NCBI GenBank assembly: GCA_021014325.1
Contig: CM037460.1
Span: 23,102,544 to 23,166,543 of the forward strand
Direction: 5' to 3'
Source: Plazaster borealis
Taxonomy: Eukaryota; Echinodermata; Asteroidea; Forcipulatida; Labidiasteridae
DNA length: 64,000 nucleotides
Shown: in pieces, positions 22,163 to 34,800 of the stretch
Layout of the letters: every line of letters starts with the position of its first letter
Numbering within the stretch: the first letter of the stretch is position 1
The notes under the pieces: generated by a model
Database searches by the model: none
What the model saw: the letters and a program-made list of their open reading frames with translations, nothing else
Told to the model about the DNA's origin: nothing
Position numbers and translations under genes: made by a program

Positions 22163-22650
22163 TTAAAGAGGAAGGGACATGACTTATTCAATTTTGTGAT
22201 GTACTCATTTTCCAATAGAGTCCTCATGTGAGTGGGGGAAAAAACTGCAAGTCTCTAACCTCACGTTAAAATGGTGTAAATTGCCATTGTATTCGATACC
22301 CTTCCACTCCAGTGAAAATTTGTCAACTTGATGACATCATCCTGAGAAAAAAGGGTCTCTACATTTTTGTCTGGGGATGTTTTGGTTCATTCCTGACTTT
22401 CGATAACATGTAATCAAAATGGTCTTGAATTTGACATTTTTTAGAGACCCATTTTTATCAGAATGATGTCATCAAATGTTTTGGATGATGACAAACTTTG
22501 CACTGGAAGGCTATCGAATACATTGGCAATTTACACCATTTTAACGTGAGGTTCGAGACTTGTAATTTTTCCCCCACTCACATAGCGACTCTATCTATTG
22601 GAAAATGAGTACATCACAAAATTGAATTGGCCATTTCTCTTCCTCTTTAA
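22163..22650. mobile_element. Long TTAA-bounded foldback element downstream of VPS35
   Basis: The left arm (TTAAAGAGGAAG; 'caattttgtgatgtactcattttccaatag'; 'cctcacgttaaaatggtgtaaattgcc') is matched inversely by the right arm, ending CTTCCTCTTTAA. Arms of about 200 bp surround a loop near 22410. It lies 178 bp beyond the VPS35 stop. A transcript reading through would form a long hairpin. Confidence 0.85.
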
Positions 22651-22827
22651 GATAGTGAGACACAATAATGCAGTAAAATGTTCCAGCATTCAGAGAAAGA
22701 AAATAGCCTTAAGAAGATCTCACAGCACTGGCCTTTGGAGCAGATACAGTGAAGGGATGAGGAGGGAAATTTAATCTGTCACTTTTTAATGTGAATATTT
22801 TCCAGAGGTGAGCGAAGAAGAGTCTCT

Positions 22828-25800
22828 TCACAAGACCATGCCCTCGTACGAGGGTCCATCTGACTCCCCCGAGTCCATCTTGTTGCGGACGTGCTCCAGG
22901 GTGTTGGTGAAGTGCTTGTTGATTTGCTCCGTCTCGTCGTTGTCTTCCAGATTTGGGAGGTCCTCCCGGATCTTTTCAATCAGCTGATTGAGGATCTGAA
23001 CTGTTACCTACATGACAATAAAAGGAATACATAGATATCATTTTTCATAGTACAATGATGGTCCGGTATTCCAGGGTTTTTTTCTGGTCGTGGCATCATT
23101 CATTTTTCCAGGCATAGATCGTGCGCATACAGCATGTACAATGACTGCAAACACATGCAGCCCCTCTGTGTGGGCAGCCATGTTGCGGCTTATACAATGG
23201 TGTGGCAAATGCGGTGGTGCTGCTATTACACTTAAACCTGAATCTTGTTTTGCCAATTTTTGTGCACTGCAGTTTATACGCCAGGCTGCTTATACGCCGA
23301 TGATTACGGTACATAATTCTAGAACGTATGTGATTTATAACATAACGCAGCCTGCTGGGGGAATTAACAACTGATCAACCGTGCGCTGAGTGATCCCTCA
23401 CTTGGCATCTGTCGCCATCGTAGATTTGAATGCTAATGTCGACATCAAGTCGACATCATGTAAGCCAATCGGACACCTCAAGGACACTGTTTCACAATCA
23501 CATAATATTTCACACTGGTCCACTGTCTGCAGTTCCAACCTGGTTAGGCCAGTTAACAGATTTCCAATTAAAATCCCTACACTGCTCACTATATCTGTGT
23601 GTTGATTCCAACCTGGTCATTTTCTTTCTTTGACATTAGATGTCCGGATTGAGAAAATCGACACAAAAACTCAGAAACTTTTACAAGAGCTAAATGCCAT
23701 TCTTACCTGGTCGTTTCCTTTCTCGAAGTAATAAATGTACCGATTGAAAATCTCCACAAAGAGCTGTACTTGTACTGTCGGGTCCATGCACTGCTTGGCA
23801 ATGCGCAGGGCTTTCTTCAAACATTCCCCAACATTTTTGGAAAACTTGAGCTGCAACAAAATATTCAAGCAAATTAAAGCATTGTGGTGAGGATGCCTGA
23901 TATCTTACAGTTGTATTTTTCAGAAGTAGGTCATCAGCCAAAAATGCCATGATGAATTTGTTTGTCAAAATAAATTAATTAATCACTAGTCTCAGCTTAA
24001 CTGCTATATTAGACCTTGCTCTAAGAATCTTATCAGTTTGCCTGGGTAACAACTTGGATTCAAGTTGTTAAGAGTGTGAGGCCTTGTCAGAATTAGCAGC
24101 TATGCCTACGGCTACGGCTGGATTGCCGCATCATCCTGCGTTGAAGTATAGGACATCCTTAGCAACACCCTTAGCAACAGTCATAGCCATAGCCGTAGCC
24201 GCCAATTCGGATACGTCCTAACCTAGATTTTTGCATGATGTTTACAGCGAGGTTAAACAGAGGAATTTGTTTCCCTTTTCTTCAGCAATAACGGCTGCTG
24301 ATGCAGCATACTCCTAAGGAGTTAAGATGGTTTCAGGAATGCTTGGGGCCTGATGAACAGGGGTAATATTGTACGGCGCTCTGAGGGGCCTACTTGACTT
24401 GAAAAAGTGCACAAAAAATACACAGTATTATTATAATTAGGGCCTAACACAAAGAATAATTTATAATAATAATAATAATAATAATATTAGTATTAACTAG
24501 TTCTTAAACAGCATTTTACAATAATTTATCAATGCGCTTTACATTAGTGCCCTGGACAATGGGCCAATAACATTCCTTTAATCTTTCTCAGCTCCCTGGG
24601 GAGTTTAAACACAATATCAAGCTCTACCCTCGCAGGTACCCATTTATACCCCTGGGTGAAGAGAAGCAGTTATTGTGAAAAGCCTCTTGCTCAAGGACAC
24701 AAGTGTCATGACTGGGACTCGAACCCACACTCCGGTGAGTTAACCACCAGAACTTGAATTCAACACGCTAAACACCGCTCAACCATGACACACCACTTAA
24801 AATGAATGATAATAATAAATGCAATTTTGTTCTAAGCACCTTACATTCAAAATAAATTCAAAGCACTTTACAATAGTATTTGGCAAGAAAAGCCATTTAA
24901 ACAAGACATTACTGAACTATAAAAAAACATAAAATACACATTAACAAAAAAGTGACAAAGATAAGAATTAAAATTACAATGCAAACAAATCATTAGAAAA
25001 AAGCGAAAGTAACTAGAAATAATTAAACTCAAAGACAACTTGCAAATTTAACATTGCTAAACATACACTGGGATAAATGTCACAAGAACTCATAATAAAA
25101 ATTGAAGTAAGAACATGGATAACAAGAACAAGATTAGAAATTGCAATATTGAAAAGCAGATTATATAAGATGCGTCTTTGGCTCTTTGTAATTGGCCAAG
25201 TGAAGCCGATGAGCATATGTGCGAGAGATCGTTAAAAGAGGATCAATTCTGAAATTTGTACGTACAAATAAGTAATGAATGCACAAGAGTACAATCAAAA
25301 TGGCACCTTGAGGGCAACTTTAATCTCCATGAAAGCGTGAAAAAGAAGCAGCTATGGATTTGTCTTTTCCAATCTTACCTCCTCTCCTTCGCTCTCCAGC
25401 GTCTTCCCCGACCAGAAGAGATGAGACACCATCCCGACGGCTCGACACTGGTCGGGTTTCTTCAGGAGCTTCGAGGCAATGAGGGCGCAATGTGTGCGCA
25501 GCGGCTCGTGGTTCTCCTCGCCGAAGAAGCTGATCTGCTCAAGGGTGGCTATGATGAGACTGATGGCGGCCAGCTTGGCTCTCGAGTCAGAGATCTCGTC
25601 TTCGAAACACGCAAAACACTGAATTGAAAAGACATTATAATATCAATAATAATACTGGGTTCTTATATACATAATGTTTGGTCCTTGGAAAAAAGTAGGA
25701 CAATTTTATTGAGCAGGAGGGCTGACCTACATGTACACATGGTGAAGGCCTTAATAGTCTTTCCAGGCTAGTTAATTACAGTTTTTCTGATTTTTCCAAG

Positions 25801-28800
25801 GGCAAACAAATCGGAAATCAGACTAAAGTAGGAAGAATATCATGTTTGTATATAGCGCTTTATCACACCCCTAGGAGCGTATCAAAGCGCTCATTGTTTG
25901 TTTTTCAGCAGGATAAGTAGAGCTATGTTTTGATTTATGAGACCCATTTATGTAGCACCTTCTAATGGTTTACACAAGGTGCTGCGGTGCATTCAGCAGC
26001 CACTGCCAGATACACAGGGGCAAGCCCCTCCTCTTAGCATTAAGTGTAACTGGGTTCTTTTACGTGCAATACAAAACACACGAGACCTATGGCTTTACGT
26101 CCCATACGAAGGACGAAGCAATAATGGTTAAGTGTCTTGTTTAAGGACCAAGTGCCAAGACCGGGACTCGAACCCACACTCTGCCGATCAGAAACACTAG
26201 AGTCCAGTGTGCTTGATCGCTCGGCATCGACATTTACATCTTCCCAAAAGTATTCGAGATCTTTCTCTCTCAAAAACCCCCCCCCGTGTGGTCTGAAGAG
26301 GTCAAGAGCAATAGTTATGGTTTAGTGTTAGGTTAAAAGTAATGAAATAAAAGAGGGCAATTAGAGTACACTGATTGGCACAGTTACAGTTGTCACACGT
26401 ATGGCTACTTGTAGATTCAACTCAATTTATAAGAGATTTGTCCACAAGCGCACATCACCCTAGGTTGTATCTTCTTCACTGTGCAAAATTTGAACTCCTT
26501 TTCAATTTAACATCTCCTTACCTGTGACATGAAGTCGTAAGCCACCATCTCGTGATTCTCAAACTCAACGGTGCCAGCAGCGAGGGCGCCCTGCAGGAAG
26601 AGACGAAGGGACAGCTCCGGACACTCCGCCTTGGAAAGGGTGCAGATTGTATGATGGCTGAACTGAAGAATCTTACGGCATTTGGCTTCCCATTTGTCAT
26701 CCTGTAAAAAAACCAATCCATTTCAGAATGAAAAATAGAAATTGAGGGTGAACTAAGAAAAATTGAATAGAGTGGGATTTGAACCTGTGAATTCAGGATT
26801 AATGTGCCGGCGCTCTACCAACTGAGCTAACCTAGCCCTATTGTTGGCGGTCTCCCTATTTTGACAATATATCTTTGTGCCATTAAATGGTTTCAAATGG
26901 TTGGTCAACTTGCTGGAAAATACTACTAAGAGAAGGAGGGTTAAGGTTCTTGAAATTTTGTTTTACAGGAAAATAAAACCATTCGAAATGTACAGTATAC
27001 ACAATTAAACAAATCACAAAGATTCTCTTTGGTAAAAGAGGAAGCTTGAAACCTATCAAAGTGGGGAAAGGGGGTGGAGATTGTGGGGGGAGGGCGGAAG
27101 AACAACCCTTGTTACATACTTCCTCTGCCAGGTCTTTGTACTGGTAGGCCAAGCGATGGGCTGCAAAGACAAGGGGTGGTAACGTGTACTTGATTCGCTT
27201 CTCTCCACCTGTGCCAAAATGCTTGTGTGCCGTGCGTAACATCTGCAGGAAACAAGAAATAATGGGAGATTAATGGAAGTGGCAAGTGATTTCAATAGAC
27301 AAGCGTTTCCCTTAACAGTGGTCCGCTGGCAAATGTCTGTCTAAACCACCTCTCCCCAAGTGGTCTGGCTGGCTAGCTGTAAAGCATCCCAATTTATTAT
27401 GAAATTTGGACAAGTGAAAAAGGTTTTACGGACTAGTTAAACAACAAGACCACTGGTTCCGATGGCTAATCATTAAAAAAGTTCAGGGAAACCTTGCAGA
27501 CGACTCCAAGCGACAATCAAAATAAGCCCCCATTACTGGGTACACACTATTCCATACATTGGGGCTAGCATTAACATTAACATCACAGGCCTCTATGACC
27601 AATGACATTGTTGATGGAATTGTATGAAGTACCAACATTACGCAAGATAAAATTTGTATCCCAATAATGACTGGAAAAAAACCTATAAAGGACATGAAGT
27701 AGATGTCTCTCTTGGGAATAGGTTGAAATGTGTCTTATTGACGACATTCACCCGACGTCATCACACGATGAATCTTGCTTCCACCATTTTGGGAGTAGGG
27801 TTCCCTGTGTGTTACCGTGCAGTGCGCATTTTAGGTGACGTGTACGCAGTTAGACGCGCACTATATCTTTTTGTTCATTCCGACTCCCAAAGCGAAAAAC
27901 TATGGACAGACAGTAGCAGCATGTGTCATCAGTGAAAATGAGTCAATAGGCAAGCTGAGCAATCAACAACATTAGTCCATTGCTTGACCCTCGATAATAT
28001 TTTGCATTGTAATTTTTACTACAGGACATGACTGACAGGGCTCTCCCTTGACACTAGCCAAGCATACATTGTCTAGTAACAACTGCTATGGGCTAGTACA
28101 CACTACTTCTAAACTTGCCCTGTGGGCTACTAAAAACTGTGCAACCTACTTGTTAATAAAATGTTTTATTTTAAAGGTATTGTACACTTTTGGTAACAGC
28201 TCAAAATCAGTGTCCACATTTTATGTGATTCAACATATGCATGAACAAACAAACCTGTGAAAGTTTGGGCTCAATTGGTCATCGAGATCACGAGAAAATA
28301 GTGAAACAAGACCTTATGTGTTTTCTGTTTTTTTCAAAATATCGCGCGTGATAAAAACTAATGTTTTAATCATTTCTCAGAAACGATAGCATTTTAGGCA
28401 GAAATATTTAAGGAACCCTTTCAACCATTACTTACTTTAAATCATGTAAGTTGTGTGTGAATCTGTGAACATTTGTGTTTTTCGATCTTACCAATAGTGT
28501 ACAGGGCCTTGAAGTGTTGCGTTTTTTTAAAGTGTGTGAATGTAATTTCTTTTGACCATTCAACTGGTTGTGATCGTTACCATTAATACATCAGAGAGAT
28601 ACATTTATAACAATGCAAGTTGAAAATCTGGGCTACTAAAACTTCCTGGGGCAAGTAAATACACAATTTTAATAGCCTGGTGGGCTGTTTTACAAAAACC
28701 TTAAGCACAAGGCCTAACTGATCTACATCCTATACTGACCATTGCTTGCTGGTCGGCTGTCTCTGCCTGTAGTAAGTTGACGAACCTTCCCATCAAACCT

Positions 28801-31800
28801 TGCTCCTCGGCAAAATCATCAGCGTCTTCCTGCAAGAATCAAACAGGGATGAGATTTGATGAATGTGATATTTCTTGAACAATCGCTTGCAGGGCTTGGG
28901 TTCCCCCTTAATCTAGACCCAGAACCCCCCAGAAGATTGTTACAATTCAGGAGGTTTACAGACTCTGTGCATCACCAGAAGTACAAAACTACAGGTTTGG
29001 ACTCAATGTGGACTGTCTCTTTCTCTCTTTGGTGTCTGCTTTACTTCTTTCCGAGAAGTTTCAAGGCCCAAGGAGATTTTGAGAAAAACCGGAAATCAGG
29101 AAAAATCCTGAGAAATCACAAGCCCGATGGAACAAGAAATAACACACTGTACAGTGTGAGTTTAAACCCACATATTATACTGGGCATACATTCACACACA
29201 ATTACTCCACAGCACTTTAACTGTTGAGTACAAGATTTATTTAAGAATCTTTTGAAAACAGAAAGGCACCGAGCACACTCAGGATGTGCCACTACACTGC
29301 GGGTTTGTAACCTAATTAATTTTCCCTCCATGCTTAAACCAACTTTATATTCAGAAAGCATCTATCTGTCACTAGTGTCAGCACTTTTATCAAATATGAA
29401 TTTGATAAATTATTAGAAAATGCACATGTCCACTTTTGTTGTTCCTATTATTAGGCCACATAAAAAAAAACAATTGTTGATCAGCCCCACCCGACCCTGC
29501 AAAACACCCCCCCCCCCACGACCCCATCTTTATATTTTGTATTATTGTTATTTTTCAAAATCTATAGGTTGGGAAAGATGTTGGAAGAAAGGTTATTTAT
29601 GCTGGCAAAAACAATTCTTCAAATATTTACTTAGGCTACATAACACTGCATTTTAGTTTAAATTTGAAAATGTTCACAGAAAATATCATCTACATGTACA
29701 AGTAGGAGTTAAATGGGAAAAAATCACATTTAAAAACATCAAAATCACACAAACCCTCTGTTTTATAGTGATTGTGATGATACTTTATTCTTTATTTCAT
29801 ATTTTGCCATGTCAACAAAACTATAACAAAAACACCCAAAAAACACAGATAAACTCAGGACTGGACAAGTCCGGTGGTCTTGTGTTTTTCTTGTGTAAAT
29901 AAAAAAACCAAAATATGTTCAATGTTGACTTTGAGTCTGGTAAATATCTTTAAATTATGTTGGGTAATAAAGCAAACTTAATTCTTTAAAATAAAATTAA
30001 TGAGATATTCTCTTACTGCTTGTTCAAATAAAAATAGTTTACGTTTAAAACTGTGTAGAAAGTTCTCTCTCATTACATTCTGGTCTTGTAAAATAAATGC
30101 TGGTCCAGTAAATATTGTAACCTACAAGCCCTGTGGTCTTGTGGATTTTCCCCCTAAATTCGAGCCCTGGTATTTACCCTGTTTGTGCATACTGGAGCAT
30201 GCTTGGTAAAACAGCAAAAAATAGCATCTGGTAAATGTATGTGATGGTGAATGGACCAGTGAGAACTTGGCTCTCGATCATGAATATGTATGAGGTAGGC
30301 CTATAATAGTTATATCTAAAATTGTACAAGGTGCAGCAAGAAAAAGTATGTGTACACATGGAGGATTTCCTTCCTCCATGCATGGAGATAGAAATAGCTA
30401 CCTCCATGCTCCATGGTACACATAATTTTGAGTATGGTTAAGCCTTTATACATTGTATCCTAGTGCACGGGAAGTACATGTACTGTACATGTACATCAAC
30501 ATGTGCATGTACAGTAGAGCATGAGTAGAGCAAGGACATGGTATTACACATTACACATTCTTGTACACATGTACATGTACACATGCACATGCACTTTGTA
30601 CACCATAACCTTTCACCCAGTCACCCTGACTATTGAGGTTACATGTATGCCACCAAACCCCCTCAGTGATGTCAGCTGGATCCTGTCTGAGCATTCTACC
30701 TCCATGGTCTGAGTAGCCCATAACATTATGGGTCTACCCATAGAGAAAGTCTACCAGACCACCAGACATCCAGTAGAGGTAATGACAAGTAATGGGGGTC
30801 TACCCTTAAGGGGGCTCTTAAAGGTAATATTGACAGCAAGTGGCAGGTGGCTGGAAGTGAGGGTTGAGTGACAGCTGACTGGTCAGGGGGTAAACCAAGG
30901 CAATATCAGGGGTGCCACTACTAAGTTATTACTGGGTTTTGGTCTGAAGAAATAGCCCCTCTACTGGGCTATATATGGCTACCATTGTACTATCATTAGA
31001 GACCTTTCTTTATGATTGTACATCTACAGACACTCAGGCAGGACACATAGTCTTTAGATGAGTAATTTTTCATACAATTTCAGTGCATTACTATTTTTTT
31101 TTTATCAGAGTTAAAAATAAAACTGTGGTTTATTTATTACTAATTACGTCTGATAATGGAGGTAGAAATAGACCTCCATGCTCTGATTTAACAAATATCT
31201 ACAAGAATGAATGCAATTTAGTTTTAACAACCTAAATTGCATTCATCCTTGTTCTTGTGGATAGTTTGTTTAAATTTAGCTGGAACGCTTTAAATTTTAG
31301 TGTCTTGGTTATGATACATTTTGTGTAATCATTTATTGATGCTACAAAAATAGTTTTAATCTAAACTGATATTTTTGATATATGTACACAGGGTTCTCCC
31401 CATGCACAAGCTAGAGTACAGGCCGATACGTACGAATTGCGGGCTGATATGTGTGAATTGTGGCCACTACGCAATTTTGTTAAAATTATATATATAGTCT
31501 TTTTTTTGGGGGGGGGACACACTTCAAATCAAATTCACAAAATATCCAAAAAGATAAAAACCATTTAGACTGCCCCATATTGCACAGTAGGGCTTTTAAA
31601 ACCAAAGATAAACACCAAGTAGAAAACATTCTGAGGACCTCATTTCAATTCAGCGTACTTGACAGTTAGGCCAAACTTCCCAAATATTTAGGTCAAGAAT
31701 GTCCTAAACTAAAATTGGAAAAATCCTGGGGAGAACCATACGAGCAGGCTCTACTTATTGTACATTGTATGTATTTTTCAGAGCTGGGCCCAGTTCATAG

Positions 31801-34800
31801 AGCTGCTTAAGCACAAGCAGTAGCTAAGCTCAACAAAATTATGCTTACCAGAACGGGGTTACCAGCCACTTACCATGTCACATGTACAATTTGTGACTGG
31901 TATCCTGCTCATTTCTGCTAAGCAGAAAACTGTTAAGCAATATTTTCTGCTTAAGCAGCTACACTGTACATGTATATGAAATTGGGCCCTGGTATTTCCA
32001 CAGAGGCAACTGCCTCCCTGTCCATGGAGAACGAGAACCACGGAAGGGGTGCATACAGAATGAAGTACAATGTATTATGCCAGCAATTAAAAACCTTTAC
32101 TTTATGGCCAGGGTTCTCCCCATGCACAAGCTAGTCTATCGGGCCGATACGCGCGATTTGCGTGCCAATACGCTCAAATTTCGGCTGATACTCAAAGAAA
32201 TCATAGTAACAATAATTATTATTATTATTATTTGGGGTTTTTTGCACAAAGAATCAAGAGAAAACCATATAGAATGCTCCAGATTGCACAGTAGGGCTTT
32301 TAAAACCAAGATAAACACCAAGTAGAAAACATTCCGAAAACCTTGTTTCAATGCTCCAGTCCACAGTTTTGAACAAAACCCTGGGGAGAACCCTGATGGC
32401 ATGATGTACATGTATGCATCATCTGACCAACCAAAATGATCTAAAGGTATCAATGCAAAAATTGCTAATGGCCTCTTGTTTCCACCTTAGCAGAGTCTTC
32501 CTGAAAGGCTCTGCTAAGGTCATCAATAAATAAAGTCATAAGTAATTAAAGCAAATAATTAGTAAATAATTGGTCAAAGGCTCTGCTAAGGTCATTTATA
32601 AATAAAGTCATAAGTAATTAAAACAAATAATTAGCTGTTGCAAACTGCTGACCGACCAAAATGACCTACGGGATAAATGCAAAAACCGCTGTAGACTGTG
32701 CAAGTCTTGCGCATATTTGAACTTTCAGGACCATTGTGGTCCCAACCATACGTGGGCGGGATATTGTTTGGTCAATTATTTTAGTTTAACGTAGTTTATG
32801 GCCATGACAGTTATAATGTTGGGAATGTAATACTAAGTAATTAACAATATGAAAGTAAAATCAATTCCACAAAAGAACAAAGAAAACCTGAGATTAAGAC
32901 TTGACCTCTGTTTCTGGTTACTTGTAAAAAATTAAGAATTTCGCCCAACTGACATTCATGTTGTCGTTAAACCTATGTAATAGACGCACACATTTGGGCG
33001 TGATTGGCAAATGGGGTTTCTAACAATAAGCATCCTTGTAAACTCGGGTGTGATACCTGGCTATACATAAGTTACAGGTTGAATGGCTTTTGACAGGCAC
33101 CCCCAAACAAAGATATTGACAAAAAAGAACACCAACATAAGGCTAGATAGCTCAGTTGGTAGAGCGCCGGCACATTAATCCGGAGGCCACAGGTTCAAGT
33201 CCTACTCTAGTAAATTGTTCTTTGTTCAACCCAAGTTAATTAAAGGAAAGAGCAGAACCCAGTTCTTTACATCTTTGTGTCAGGAATGAAATGATTGTGT
33301 TTAACTATCGGATTTGGGTCTATTTCATTGATGCATTCAGAGTGTCAGCTACAGAAGTTTGATTCAAACATATCGCAGCCAATCAACGTTTTAGCCAGGA
33401 TTGGGTAAAAGGGTGTCAAAATTTGCTGGAAATTAAAAAACTGGGTGTCCAAATTGTTCACTTACATTACATTACATTTACATGTAAATGACAGATAAAA
33501 CAGGGTGTCCAAAAGACACCCAGACACCCCTCTGGCTAACACTTTGGCTGTATGGGCAGCTTGAACAAGGTTCACTTTCAAATTGACCATGCATAAGACA
33601 AATGGGAGCCCTGGGCCCAATTTCATAGAGCTGCTTCAAGCACAAAAAGCAGCCAAGCACAACAAAATTCTGCTTACCAGAATAAGGTTACCAGCCAAAA
33701 CACCATGTCACATGTACCATTTGTGACTGGTATCCTGCTTATTTTTGCTTAGCAGAAAGTTGTTGAGCAATACTGGCTGCTTTTAAAACAGCAATGACAT
33801 TGGGTCCTGATCGTTAGATGTTAACCGTTTAAAAGCCGGATGCCATTTTAAGATCCAAAAGCGTAAAAATGCATTAAAAAAGTATGTGCGTGGGTACGTT
33901 CTGGTGCAACCCGCTCTGAACGTTCTGTATGAGGCGAGTTTAACAGCCGCTAACCAATCGTTAACACAGTGCAAACATGTGACATTACCAATAATAATAA
34001 TAATAATAATAATGAACCATTCTTCTATATAGCGCATATCACATTCACAGAGAAGTCTCTATGCGCATAATGACAAAATTTGATTAAAGAAATGAACAAT
34101 ATTAACAATGTCTGGGCGTTTTGTGATGATTATACAGAAATGAATGGTCTCTAAAGGGTTAAGGGTACTTATTAATAATCTTACTTATTTTCTGAGGGCT
34201 AAAAAACAATCAGAAATAATATTAAAAAGAGGAAGTATATCACACCTAACTTTTGTAGAATTGGGGGGGTTTGTTAGCTTAAAGGCACTGTACACGTTTG
34301 GTAATTTCTCAAAATATATATTAGCATAAAAACTGACTTGGTAACGAGCAACAGAGAGCCGTTGATAGTATAAAACACTGTGAGAAACGACTCCCTCTGA
34401 AGTAACGTAGTTTCTGAGAAAGAGGTAATTTCTCACTAAAATAATAAAAACTTCTTGCAAGAAGTTTTTATTCCTAACTGAAAGCACACAAATTTGTACA
34501 ACAAGGTGTATTTTCTTTCATCATTTTCTTGCAACTTTGATGACCAATTGAGCCCAAATTTTCACAGGCTTGTTATTTTATGCATATGTTGGGATACACC
34601 AAATGAGAACACTGGTCTTTGACAATTACCAAACGTGTACGATGCCTTGAAGTACCTTTGATGCCCTTACCTCTTCCGGTTGATCAGGTTGATCCTTGAC
34701 GAGTGGCGCCACCATGCCCAGGATGATGTCAGCTTGCTCTGCCAGCAGTACCCGATTCCCGTTATCTAATGCGCTGTTCACAACGTGAAGGCTCATGTTC

